Below are positions 19,687-28,460 of a stretch of 64,000 nucleotides of DNA, piece after piece (position 1 is the stretch's first letter; each line of letters opens with the position of its first letter). The translations under genes were made by a program, and so were the position numbers. A model generated the notes under the pieces. It made no database searches. It saw nothing but the letters and a program-made list of their open reading frames with translations, and was not told where the DNA came from. Origin of the DNA: Providencia stuartii (lineage in GTDB: Bacteria; Pseudomonadota; Gammaproteobacteria; Enterobacterales; Enterobacteriaceae); NCBI RefSeq assembly GCF_029277985.1, contig NZ_CP119546.1, forward strand, positions 2,294,001 through 2,358,000, given 5' to 3'.

Positions 19687-20007
19687 AACATTATCCTGTA
19701 ATCACAATATCAAAGCCTATGTTACCAACTTCTTTAGATAAGAGGCATTGCTATTTCAATCGCATACCTAATTTTCTAAATGTTCGAGAAAAAAGATCCT
19801 TTCCCAAAGGAAAATCAGTTCAATACCCCAACGAAAAATGGAATTGTGAATGTTTATTCGAGAGAAACTGATCTATTAATATACAAACAAGGGGCTTTAA
19901 AGACGCAATTCACCACCGCATTGAAGTGTCCCCGATAATATCAAACATTATCGGAGCCACTTCCCCCTATACAATGTCATCCAGTCACTTTATTCTGCAT
20001 CTTTAGC
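19687..20007. other. Intergenic region with a structured hairpin
   Basis: This 321-bp gap holds the yaiI promoter region and an inverted repeat CCGATAAT (19932-19939) / ATTATCGG (19947-19954) with a 7-nt loop. The outer bases GAAGTG and CACTTC also pair, giving a structure of about 42 nt. It lies just downstream of the minus-strand aldolase gene and may end it, though no T-tract follows. No gene is seen. Confidence 0.45.
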
Positions 20008-21033
20008 TTAAATAAGTGACTTAAATGTGGTAATGAACTTGTCGACATCTTGCTGTGTTGTTGACCAAGATGTACATAAACGTAAACAACTTTGGCCATG
20101 TTCAGGTTCACAAATTTTTCGCAATACATAATGAGTCATCAGCTTCTCAGCTAATTCATTGGGTAGAATCACAAAAATTTGATTAGACTCTGGTGGCGCT
20201 AGGAACCCAAACCCTTTTTCTTCAAAAAGTTTCACTAACTGAGCCGCTTTATTATTCACATAAGCACCTAGCTGGAAAAATAAATCATCGGTAAATAATG
20301 CATCAAATTGAGCAGCTAACAACCAACCTTTAGCCTGTAAAGCCCCTTTTTGTTTTAACGAATAACGAAAATCTGATTTTAGTGTGGGGTTTAAAATAAC
20401 CAATACTTCTGCTGCAAATGCGCCTATTTTTGTCCCGCCAATGTAAAACATGTCCGCTAATTGGGCGATATCTTCAATCGTTAAATCACTGTTGCTGGAC
20501 ATCAATCCAGAGGCTAAACGTGCGCCATCCATAAACAGTAATAGTCCATGTTTATCACATTCAGTGCGAAGTGCTTGAAGCTCTTGCTTACGATAAACTG
20601 TTCCAATTTCAGTTGAATTACTGATATAAACTAATTTAGGTTGAACCGCATGCTCATCACTGTGTTCTGCCAACACCGCCTGAATATGCTGAGGTTCAAG
20701 CTTACCTGACTCTGAGCGAACAGTAATCACCTTATGGCCGGTCGCTTCAATAGCGCCAGTCTCATGAGTTGCAATATGTCCAGACTCTACGGCAATTGCG
20801 GCTTGATGTGGACGTAATGCATGCGAAATTGCGGTTAAGTTGGTAATGGTCCCACCATTAAAAAAATGTATATCCGCATCAGGACATCCGATTCTCAACT
20901 TAATCTTATCTGCTATTTGTTGAGTATATTGATCAGTACCATAGCCATCAAAACGCTTTCCAACTAAGTTATTCAGCGTATTCATGACTGACGGATGTGC
21001 TATTTCATTATAATCATTTTGAAAACTGTACAT
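20008..21033 (-). CDS. Threonine aldolase/beta-eliminating lyase family PLP enzyme
   Basis: This 341-residue fold-type I PLP enzyme resembles low-specificity L-threonine aldolase, which cleaves threonine to glycine and acetaldehyde. Seen: the N-terminal FQNDYNEIAHPSVMNTL, the GTDQYTQQIADKI region, the glycine-containing FFNGGTITNLTAI pocket, the His in GHIATHETGAIEATGH that stacks on PLP, LFMDGARLASGL with the PLP-pyridine Asp, and the Schiff-base Lys in YIGGTKIGAF. The ATG at 21033 follows a GGGA Shine-Dalgarno; an in-frame upstream ATG (21075) adds a weak 14-residue leader. Distinct from classical LtaE in detail, so substrate is uncertain. Confidence 0.85.
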   Translation of the reverse strand: MYSFQNDYNEIAHPSVMNTLNNLVGKRFDGYGTDQYTQQIADKIKLRIGCPDADIHFFNGGTITNLTAISHALRPHQAAIAVESGHIATHETGAIEATGHKVITVRSESGKLEPQHIQAVLAEHSDEHAVQPKLVYISNSTEIGTVYRKQELQALRTECDKHGLLLFMDGARLASGLMSSNSDLTIEDIAQLADMFYIGGTKIGAFAAEVLVILNPTLKSDFRYSLKQKGALQAKGWLLAAQFDALFTDDLFFQLGAYVNNKAAQLVKLFEEKGFGFLAPPESNQIFVILPNELAEKLMTHYVLRKICEPEHGQSCLRLCTSWSTTQQDVDKFITTFKSLI

Positions 21034-21347
21034 TATTATTCCCAGTGTTATTTTTGTTAGTATTTTTTGAATCACTATTTATATTCTGATAATGGGCTAT
21101 CTTCAATAGTCTACGTTGCATACCTGTTTTAAATACTGTTTAACCTTTATTGGGTAGTTTTTTAAATTATGACAACATAAATTTATGCATAAAATGATGG
21201 CGTATAATTTACCTAATAATATTAAGGGTATTTTTCTGTTTATTTACCTCCAATGAACAACAGGCTGCTACAGTTGAAGGAATTAACCATCTGTATTGAA
21301 ATATCACCAACCTATACATAATGGAAAAATAATCTATTAACTCATTT
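21034..21347. other. AT-rich intergenic gap between alkB and aldolase gene
   Basis: About 314 bp, strongly AT-rich. It contains the promoter region of the minus-strand aldolase gene and the 3' untranslated side of alkB. I see no open reading frame, hairpin with T-tract or repeat worth naming. Confidence 0.4.
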
Positions 21348-21980
21348 TTACTGGCAGCGGCGAAAAGTGATATTAATACGATATTCGCCTAAAACAGGGT
21401 GACTCCCCGCTTTGATACTACGTACACCATGGTAATTTAATCGCGACTTTCCTCCCCAAACGACAACGTCACCATGTTCCAATAATAATGCTTTTTTGGG
21501 CGCCTCTCGGGTTTTACCGCCAAAATCAAATATTGCAGGTAGTCCTAAGGAGAAAGAAACAATGGGCTGCGAAAAATCAGTTTCATCTTTATCTTGATGC
21601 AAAGATAACTTTGCCCCAATAGAATAACGATTGATTAAGCAAGCATCCGGTAAAAAATTAGGGAAACCGGCCATCTCAGCGGCTTCTTGAGCCAAAGTCA
21701 TAAAAATAGCGGGCATAGTTGGCCAAGCTTCTTTTGTGACAGGGTCACTCATTTGATAACGGTAACCTTGTCCATCAGTGACCCATCCCCATGGACCACA
21801 ATTTGTCATAGCAACTGACATACTATGCCCCCCAGGTGTCACCATAAAACGAAAAGGCGATTGTTCTACGACCTGATTTAATGCCAACAATAGCGCCTCA
21901 CCATTTCCTAATAAAAAGCCTTTTAATAAAAAAGCATCCTCGGCAATGGGTAGTGTGTTTTCTTCATTAGAAAATAGCAT
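21348..21980 (-). CDS. alkB: DNA oxidative demethylase AlkB
   Basis: This 210-residue Fe(II)/2-oxoglutarate dioxygenase repairs 1-methyladenine and 3-methylcytosine in DNA. Seen: the substrate-binding GGHSMSVAMTNCGPWGWV, the YRYQMSDPVT...WP segment, the iron-binding HxD in LSLHQDKDE, the distal His in LNYHGVRSI, and the 2-oxoglutarate-binding Arg pair in YRINITFRR. Length matches E. coli AlkB (216). In E. coli alkB is co-transcribed with ada; here ada lies about 22 kb away on the same strand, so regulation by Ada is not implied by linkage. Monocistronic. Confidence 0.95.
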   Translation of the reverse strand: MLFSNEENTLPIAEDAFLLKGFLLGNGEALLLALNQVVEQSPFRFMVTPGGHSMSVAMTNCGPWGWVTDGQGYRYQMSDPVTKEAWPTMPAIFMTLAQEAAEMAGFPNFLPDACLINRYSIGAKLSLHQDKDETDFSQPIVSFSLGLPAIFDFGGKTREAPKKALLLEHGDVVVWGGKSRLNYHGVRSIKAGSHPVLGEYRINITFRRCQ

Positions 21981-22156
21981 ATTGGCCCCAGGTTAAATTA
22001 GAATGAGTTGTAAATTCTTGAGCGAAATACGACAATATTCGAGGTGACTTTACTGGCTAAAAAATAACATTTGATTACTTTTTAGTCTCTCCAAATATTA
22101 TCCCTACATATCTAATTGAAATCTAAATCACTCATCGCTTTTTCTTAAATAACTTT

Positions 22157-22501
22157 ATGGCGCGAATCACTAGCTCTACTGCAACTTTAATTCATGTTCC
22201 GAATGTCAGTGAAGGATTGGCTTAGTTCCAAAACGCTTTTTCGAATACCATTACAGAATATTTACCTGAGTTTGATTTCACTTTATTACATCTAGATGAT
22301 TTTTCTATCGAAACAGTGCAAACGGATAGCAAAATCAGCGCAGGCAAAAAGGACTCTCTTATATTGGCATGTCAGCGATTTTGCACAAGCGATAGCACAT
22401 TTTTCAGCCTTAGGTGCCCCTCTTTATCGTGGTCCTATGGATATTGCTCAAAGTCTGAAGATGTGTCAAGTTGCCGACCCCTTGCTAATTTGATTGGATG
22501 A
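22157..22501 (+). pseudogene. Decayed VOC family (glyoxalase-like) gene
   Basis: Read in pieces, this stretch encodes a recognisable VOC protein of about 115 residues. From ATG 22157 it gives MARITSSTATLIHVPNV and then hits an amber codon at 22223-22225, where a Trp (TGG) is expected. The same frame resumes to QTDSKISAGKK; a frameshift follows, and LLYWHVSDFAQAIAHFSALG and YRGPMDIAQSLKMCQVADP continue in another frame (22350-22480). A second shift returns to NLIG before TGA at 22499. One nonsense and two frameshift lesions together indicate a true pseudogene, not a single sequencing error. Confidence 0.8.
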
Positions 22502-22839
22502 TAAGAAAAATAGAAAAAAAATCATAAAGGGATGGTCTGCTTTCTATTTTTCTACCGATGGAACAGCAATGAGTACGACTTTGATGGATCAATTATGCCA
22601 CGGGCACACATTTGCCGCGATAATCCCGAATATTACGCCTAATATTAATAGAACACATTAACATTTTATGTAACAGTAATTATTCAACGAAAAATAGTTT
22701 TGTAGAAAAGTATATTTTGTTTAATACGATTAATTCGAACTTTAACCCATCATTAAATCTGTTTTTGTTTTTTTTATGTGCAGGTTAAGATTTTATTTAC
22801 CACAGTACCAATATATTATAAACACGGGTTTCTTACTGC
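22502..22839. other. Gap holding possible coding remnants, upstream of the glycosidase
   Basis: About 338 bp. 22502-22670 has short interrupted open frames (for example one reading through STDGTAMSTTLMDQLCHGH) that I cannot match to a family; it may be further decayed sequence like the VOC pseudogene beside it. 22670-22839 is very AT-rich and presumably carries the promoter of the glycosidase gene. Confidence 0.35.
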
Positions 22840-25023
22840 ATGAAAAAATACCATTGTAAACTCGCCATAACGCTATTATTTATTAGTTCAATTTCTCATG
22901 GTTTAACACTCAAAAATAATGATTTTTCTATTACTATAGAACCTGAAACGCTAAAAATCGCCCATGAAAATGAAGTTATTAATAAGGGAATTCAACAGCG
23001 TACAACCCAAAAAATCAAAGCAACTGACGATAAAGCCAGTTGGTATTGGCCAGACAGGCAAATGAACGTTTCTGCTAGACTTGAAGGTCAGCAACTTCGT
23101 TTACGTTTTACAACTAGTCAAGTTCAAACATTTTTTTGGTATCAATCACCTAAGGACATCTCTGCGTTATATATGCCACTGGGTGAAGGTAGCCATATTC
23201 CAACTGACAATATTATATGGCAACAATATTTATTAAAGGAACAAAATGGTATTGATACCAATTATGACCTAAAACTTCCTTTATGGAGCCAACAACAAAA
23301 TCGAGTATATAGCTGGCTATTAATAAATCCATTTAATAATAAAATTAATTTTTCAACACAATCTAAACAACTACACATGTCTTCTGGTCATATTTTCGAC
23401 CAATTTAATCTTGAGCAACCTTTTGACGTTATTCTTTCGGTTGGTAATTCTCCTATTGATGGAGCGCTTGCGTATCGGCAATATTTAGAATCCATCGGTG
23501 AAATAAAAACACTACGAGAAAAATTTACCTATATACATGATGGTTATAAATTAATTGGTGCTACCCATATTTATGTTTGGGGTAAAGGATTACTTGATCA
23601 ACAGGATATTAAAGATTGGCAAGGGCTAAGCCAATATTTGCAATCTTCCAGCGGCAAACGTATTTGGCAAGCTCTTGAAAAGGATGCACAAATCGCCTTC
23701 AAAAAAATCACACTTGCTCCCCCAGAAGAATGGCAGCGGCCTTATTTAACCAATGCTTTAAACAATGCTTTTCAACGCATTATTCCTAATTCTAAAGCCC
23801 CTTACGATGCGGAATTTTTACAACATCAGCAAATGCAAGCTCAAAAAATTAAACGTTTCGCTGCTCTGCAATTAGGTCCATGGTTAACCGCTAGTCAAAA
23901 TTGGGGACAAGGGTTATCCATTCCTCTAATTAACCAGCTAAATATTAGAGGATTAGATAGAATTTGGTTAGGTGTTGATAATTGGGCTGTCACCTTTTAT
24001 CAGCCTCAAGCCGTCGATCAGACATTAGAACTAGGTTATTTAATCGGCAGTTATGACTCCTATGACACAGGGATCCCTGCTGGAGTGAATGACCAATGGC
24101 TTACCGCTCAGATTCCCTCCGAGTTACGTAAAAAATGTGCCATTGTGCAAAAAAATGGTCAAAAACTACCGGGGTTTGGAGGTCAAGGCTATTACCTTAA
24201 TCCAGGCTGTATGCTGAATTACTCAAAAAATAGAATCAAAAATATCCTTGAATTATCACACACTAATAGCCTCTTCCTAGATGTTGATGGTACTGCGATG
24301 GTGACGAATGACTATCATCCAGAGAATAGAACGAGCGCGCAACAAATGGCTCAGGCACGTAATACACGTCTAGAATGGATTGAAAAAAACCTTAGGATCC
24401 CTCTCGGGTCTGAAGATGGTAATGCCTTAACAGCCAAACATTTAATGTTTGCTCATGGAATGGAAACTTGGGGATTTGGTTGGGGAGATCAGAGCATCCA
24501 TAAAGATAAAAATTCGCCTTACTATTTAGGTGCATGGTGGCCTGAAAGTGAGCCCGCAACATTCTTCAAAAAAGCAAAATTAAAACAACCTTATTTAACG
24601 GTTGAATTTGATCCTCGCTGGCGGCTCCCGCTATATCAAGCTGTATTTCATGATACTATCATTAGCACTCATCACTGGACTTTCGATAATCTGAAATTCC
24701 CAGAGGTACAAACAACTCGGGAACTACTCAGCCAATTATATAATACAGCACCTCTATATAATTTAAGTCGTAATACAATCCAAAAACGGCTCCCTGACAT
24801 ACTCAGGTCAAATGAAGTTTATCGTCCATTGCACGAGGTTTTATGGGACAAAAAGATGGTGGGCTTCCAATGGCTCGATAATGAAGGATGGGTACAAAAG
24901 ACAACTTTTAGTGATGGAACCGTCATTATGGCCAATTTTTCTAAACAAGCCTTTAACGATTTACCCCCTCAATCCTTGAAAGCCATTTTGGCAAGCGGAA
25001 GAGTTATTCAACAAAGCTACTGA
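22840..25023 (+). CDS. Secreted GH101/GH129-related glycoside hydrolase
   Basis: This 727-residue protein starts with a signal peptide (KLAITLLFISSISHG, cleavage near residue 22), so it acts in the periplasm or outside. An N-terminal beta-sandwich (to about 220) is followed by a probable TIM barrel (about 330-650) with LFLDVDGTAMVTNDYHPENR, whose Asp residues sit where GH101 and GH129 enzymes carry the nucleophile, then GSEDGN, HGMETWGFGWGD and VFHDTIISTHHWTFDN. GH101/129 enzymes release O-glycan cores (alpha-GalNAc) from mucin-type glycoproteins. The clan call rests on motif layout and is moderate; substrate is unknown. It is monocistronic, in an AT-rich setting. Confidence 0.7.
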   Translation: MKKYHCKLAITLLFISSISHGLTLKNNDFSITIEPETLKIAHENEVINKGIQQRTTQKIKATDDKASWYWPDRQMNVSARLEGQQLRLRFTTSQVQTFFWYQSPKDISALYMPLGEGSHIPTDNIIWQQYLLKEQNGIDTNYDLKLPLWSQQQNRVYSWLLINPFNNKINFSTQSKQLHMSSGHIFDQFNLEQPFDVILSVGNSPIDGALAYRQYLESIGEIKTLREKFTYIHDGYKLIGATHIYVWGKGLLDQQDIKDWQGLSQYLQSSSGKRIWQALEKDAQIAFKKITLAPPEEWQRPYLTNALNNAFQRIIPNSKAPYDAEFLQHQQMQAQKIKRFAALQLGPWLTASQNWGQGLSIPLINQLNIRGLDRIWLGVDNWAVTFYQPQAVDQTLELGYLIGSYDSYDTGIPAGVNDQWLTAQIPSELRKKCAIVQKNGQKLPGFGGQGYYLNPGCMLNYSKNRIKNILELSHTNSLFLDVDGTAMVTNDYHPENRTSAQQMAQARNTRLEWIEKNLRIPLGSEDGNALTAKHLMFAHGMETWGFGWGDQSIHKDKNSPYYLGAWWPESEPATFFKKAKLKQPYLTVEFDPRWRLPLYQAVFHDTIISTHHWTFDNLKFPEVQTTRELLSQLYNTAPLYNLSRNTIQKRLPDILRSNEVYRPLHEVLWDKKMVGFQWLDNEGWVQKTTFSDGTVIMANFSKQAFNDLPPQSLKAILASGRVIQQSY

Positions 25024-25051
25024 CATTCGCGCCACCAGCAGTAAACAAACT

Positions 25052-25088
25052 AAAGGGCAAAGCGTCCGGATACGACTTGCCCTTTTCT
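25052..25088 (+). terminator. Intrinsic terminator of the glycosidase gene
   Basis: Arms AAAGGGCAA (25052-25060) and TTGCCCTTT (25077-25085) enclose 16 nt and lead into TCTTATATT. It lies 28 bp after the glycosidase stop and before the convergent EamA gene. Confidence 0.65.
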
Positions 25089-25131
25089 TATATTATAAAT
25101 TTATAGTTATTTTTATTAATTAGTCGCTTAA

Positions 25132-26010
25132 TTATACGGCTTGTTGTAATTTCCGTTGCGCTAATCGTTTTTCTGACTGTTGACTCCCCCAAACACTAAC
25201 TAATATCACCACCATACCAACAAATTGTAATAAACTTAGGTGCTGTTCTAATACTATCCAGCCTAATACAACTGCACTCACTGGGCTCAAAAAACCTAAA
25301 GAAGCGACCGAACTCGGCCCCAATAATGCAAGTCCTCTAAACCATAATGCATAAGTTAATGCACCACCAATCAAAGTTAGATAGCTGATCCCAAGCATAT
25401 TCATGACGGTGAGTGAAGGTAATGCAGGCTCTAACCATAAAGCAAACGGTAATAATACCACTCCACCTGCTGTTAATTGCCAAGCAGTAAAAGTTAATGG
25501 TGTCACCGGTGGCTGCCAACGTCGACTAAGTACGGTACCCGCTGCCATCGAAAAAGCGCCAGCAAATCCTGCAATGATACCTGTAAAGTCCAGCGCTGCA
25601 CTTGGAGTTAATAGCAATATTGCAACCCCTGAAATACCTGTCAATGAAGCGACTATTGATAGTACTGAGAGTTGACTTTTCAACAACCAATAGCTTAAAA
25701 ACAATACAATTAACGGTTGTACAGCCCCCACCGTTGCAGCAACACCACCAGGTAAACGGTACGCTGAAACAAACAACAACCACCAAAATAACGAAAAGTT
25801 TAAGATCCCCAATACAATAACCCGTAGCCACCATACGCCTTGTGGCAGCTTACGCAGCCAAATCAATAATAATAAACCCGCAGGTAACGCTCTTAATACC
25901 GCTAAAGTTAGCGGAAATCCAGCGGGTAGCATTTCCGTAGTAATTAAATAAGTACTTCCCCAAACAATAGGTGCTAATGCAGTTAGCAATAAAATGGAAT
26001 AACGATTCAT
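25132..26010 (-). CDS. EamA family (DMT) inner-membrane transporter
   Basis: A 292-residue protein of ten predicted transmembrane helices in two EamA repeats. The first begins LLTALAPIVWGSTYLITTEMLP, a hallmark of DMT exporters of amino acids or metabolites; the second includes FAGAFSMAAGTVLSRRW. The end is polar (EKRLAQRKLQQAV). ATG 26010 is preferred; the reading frame extends only to a TTG at 26016. It is transcribed divergently from a MarR regulator across an 84-bp gap with two palindromes, so it is very likely repressed by that regulator and induced by a small aromatic ligand. Substrate unknown. Confidence 0.88.
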   Translation of the reverse strand: MNRYSILLLTALAPIVWGSTYLITTEMLPAGFPLTLAVLRALPAGLLLLIWLRKLPQGVWWLRVIVLGILNFSLFWWLLFVSAYRLPGGVAATVGAVQPLIVLFLSYWLLKSQLSVLSIVASLTGISGVAILLLTPSAALDFTGIIAGFAGAFSMAAGTVLSRRWQPPVTPLTFTAWQLTAGGVVLLPFALWLEPALPSLTVMNMLGISYLTLIGGALTYALWFRGLALLGPSSVASLGFLSPVSAVVLGWIVLEQHLSLLQFVGMVVILVSVWGSQQSEKRLAQRKLQQAV

Positions 26011-26028
26011 TATCAAACTCGGTTAATT

Positions 26029-26046
26029 TATCTTGATATCAAGATA
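26029..26046. promoter_or_regulatory. MarR operator 1 (perfect 18-bp palindrome)
   Basis: TATCTTGATATCAAGATA is a perfect palindrome between the divergent EamA and MarR genes. The length and symmetry suit a MarR dimer. It shares the CTTGA..TCAAG core with the second site 27 bp away, centre to centre. Confidence 0.8.
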
Positions 26047-26055
26047 GTTTTAACT

Positions 26056-26073
26056 TACCTTGACGTCAAGATA
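26056..26073. promoter_or_regulatory. MarR operator 2 (near-perfect palindrome)
   Basis: TACCTTGACGTCAAGATA has a perfect 12-bp core, CTTGACGTCAAG, and matches operator 1 in 15 of 18 bases. It lies 22 bp before the marR-type ATG, where binding would block transcription of the regulator itself (autoregulation). Confidence 0.8.
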
Positions 26074-26094
26074 AATTATTGACATAATTCACCT

Positions 26095-26583
26095 ATGGAT
26101 CGCATAGATAAAATCACTCAACAATGGGCCAATCAACGTCCCGATTTAGATATTAGTTCGATGGGCTTGATAGGTCGTTTAAGCAATATCGTTTTCCATC
26201 TCACTCGTGAAATGGAAAAAGTATTTGCGCAATTTGGCCTTAATCGTTCAAGCTTTGATGTGCTAGCAACCTTACGTCGAGCAGGAAGTCCTTATACCCT
26301 ATCCCCTGGTGATATGCTTGCTACTCTCATGGTTACGTCAGGGACAATGACAAATCGAATCGATCAGCTAGAAAAAATTGGGTTAGTCGCACGCCACCCT
26401 AATCCTGAAGATGGGCGTGGTTTTTTGGTTTCATTAACTGACAGTGGATTAGCTCTCATCGATCAAGCAATTGAAAAACATGTTGCCAATCAAGCAAGGC
26501 TAGTGGAAGGTTTAAGCCCCGAAGAACAGGCGTCGTTAAATCAAATTTTACGCGTATTTCTTGCCTCTTTAGAAAGTCAATAA
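26095..26583 (+). CDS. MarR family transcriptional regulator
   Basis: A 162-residue winged-helix repressor. Seen: the N-terminal dimerisation helix with LIGRLSNIVFHLTREMEKVFAQFGLNRSSFDVLATLRRAG, the recognition helix region TSGTMTNRIDQLEKIGLV, and the wing RHPNPEDGRGFLVSLTDSG with the conserved D-x-R. The divergent EamA transporter and the two operators in between make it the local repressor of that exporter and probably of itself. ATG 26095 begins the conserved sequence directly. Confidence 0.92.
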   Translation: MDRIDKITQQWANQRPDLDISSMGLIGRLSNIVFHLTREMEKVFAQFGLNRSSFDVLATLRRAGSPYTLSPGDMLATLMVTSGTMTNRIDQLEKIGLVARHPNPEDGRGFLVSLTDSGLALIDQAIEKHVANQARLVEGLSPEEQASLNQILRVFLASLESQ

Positions 26584-26754
26584 ATCACCTTCTAGCTTCA
26601 AATTATTTGAGCGATATAACACTATCGCCCAATGTATCAACTTGTCACTAGTTAATGCGTTATACAGTGCATTAAAGCCGAGCCATTCGCGAAGAAATAG
26701 AAAGCTAAGATTTTAACGCAAAAATGTATAAGGCAATCTAAGCATACCCCGACT

Positions 26755-27653
26755 TTATAACCAACCCTGCTTTTTATGCTGTGCACAAATCGGACATAAA
26801 CGCTCATTTGGTTGCCAAGCTAAAAAAGAGAGTCGACATTTTTCGCATTGACCATCGTAATAATGGTATATTCTTGCTTGATTATCTTTTGCCACAAAGG
26901 GTTTGACGTCAATGGATTGAGGAAAGCATACCACTTGGCAACTCATACAACCTGTGCATTTTTTCTCATCAAAAATAAATTGATTATTTTCTAATTTAAT
27001 AGCCTGTTCATCACAAACTTTTGCGCAAGCACCACATAAAATACAACTCTCTGCATTTAACTCAATCTGGAACCAACTATCTTGCGGATAAAATTGCTTA
27101 CGCGCATTAAGACCGGTTCTGACTTGACCTTTACTTAATGGGTTTTCGTCTAATTTTTGTCGAAAAAATAATGAACGTCGCCCACTATCAACTTCAGGTG
27201 CTTCAGTCACCACTAGCTGCCAGACAGGCTCTTGAAGATGTTTAAGTTTTACATTCAGTGCAGCAAGTACTGGTAACCACTTATCCACTAATGGTTCAGC
27301 AATTTCTATGCCATTAATCTGATATTGCTTATGCCACACTAATAACTCTTCAATACTAGCTAATGGCTCATCATGGCTAATGACTAAACGGTTATTATGA
27401 TAGGAGCGTTCATGGGGATCGATATTATCGATTGCATCAACGGGGCATGAAAACAAACAATTACCACATTGATAACAAAGTTGATTATCAATAGCAGCAC
27501 TCATAGAACCTAAAGTAATCGCCTCAACAGGCCAACCTGTGCACAACTATCACAAACACTATTTTTGAGGCGTTTTCTTACGCATTTACCATTAATCATA
27601 GGCTCAGGAGGAAGCTCCATCCTAATAAAACGCCTCATACAACTAAACTCCAT
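26755..27653 (-). pseudogene. Frameshifted 4Fe-4S ferredoxin-type (NapF-like) protein gene
   Basis: The intact frame (26755-27546, 263 codons) encodes a multi-cluster iron-sulfur protein: CYQCGNCLFSCPVDAI, then CILCGACAKVCDEQAI and CTGCMSCQVVCFPQSI, and a C-terminal zinc-like CEKC...CPIC. It has no good start: its first codon is a TTG preceded by TAG. Upstream in another frame, from ATG 27653 (or 27620), lie MELPPEPMINGKCVRKRL and NSVCDSCAQV, which is the first half of another CxxCxxxCP cluster whose end (P-V-E-A-I) is in the downstream frame. One missing base near 27540 explains this. The original product would be about 299 residues. A sequencing error is the main alternative. Confidence 0.65.
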
Positions 27654-27779
27654 GACTTAGCAATAAGCGCCATTATACCCATTAATCAGAATTTATGGGA
27701 ATGATAGTAAACCAATGATTGATCATGAACAGGTAATAACAACAGTCACCATGATAGAGAGTATGATGATAACTGTTTT

Positions 27780-28439
27780 TTATACTCGTAATGCCCTACT
27801 CGCTAATAGACTTATTTGCTGTAAAATTTCATCAAGTAATGATTGGTCAATGTTATCTTGATTCAACCTTTTCAATAACGGTCTTTTCGCCACGACGAAA
27901 CCTAAGACCTGACCAATAATTGCATGTGCACGAATAATTGCAGTCTGTTCATCCAGTTGGTTGATAAACTGAATCAATCCTGATAACCGAATATGAAATG
28001 GTTCAATAAAATCACGATAAATAATTTGGTAATTCTCTGTCGGTTCAAGCTGCTCCCTTAAGATCAATACCGAATAATAATTATGCGCTGGCTGTAACAA
28101 CGCATTCCCAAGACCATTGATTAACATATGCAGTAAAGCATTGGCTTCTTCTGTTTGTCTGGATGACTGCTGTGTCAGTTTCGTGAAAGCCCGATCAAAT
28201 TCATGAGGATGGCTCGCAGCCGCAAGATCGGACGCAATTTTTTGAATGACAGCGGAATAGACCCCTAACTTTCCTCCCATATGATAAGGAATGGCTGATT
28301 GGTTGACCCCTGCATTGTCAGCTAACTGACGAGTTCTTACCCCAGCAATTCCATGAAGAGCAAATAATTTGATGCCTTCATTTATCAATTTTTCTTTGGT
28401 TAGCTCAGAAGAAAGCGTATTTTTATTCGTTTCTGTCAT
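27780..28439 (-). CDS. TetR/AcrR family regulator (CecR/DUF1956-like)
   Basis: A 219-residue regulator. The N-terminal HTH is clear: LINEGIKLFALHGIAGVRTRQLADNAGVNQSAIPYHMGGKLGVYSAVI (about residues 18-66). The C-terminal ligand domain (LINGLGNALLQPAHNYYSVLILREQLEPT) resembles the DUF1956 domain of CecR/YbiH-type regulators. It lies 21 bp downstream of the M24-family gene on the same strand and is probably co-transcribed with it. An inverted repeat upstream of that gene may be its operator. Ligand unknown. Confidence 0.88.
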   Translation of the reverse strand: MTETNKNTLSSELTKEKLINEGIKLFALHGIAGVRTRQLADNAGVNQSAIPYHMGGKLGVYSAVIQKIASDLAAASHPHEFDRAFTKLTQQSSRQTEEANALLHMLINGLGNALLQPAHNYYSVLILREQLEPTENYQIIYRDFIEPFHIRLSGLIQFINQLDEQTAIIRAHAIIGQVLGFVVAKRPLLKRLNQDNIDQSLLDEILQQISLLASRALRV

Positions 28440-28460
28440 ATCCCGCTGTGACCTTATGGG

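Noticed and set aside
22502..22670. Short open frames after the VOC pseudogene.
   Set aside because: Too short and interrupted to match to any family; they may be decayed sequence.
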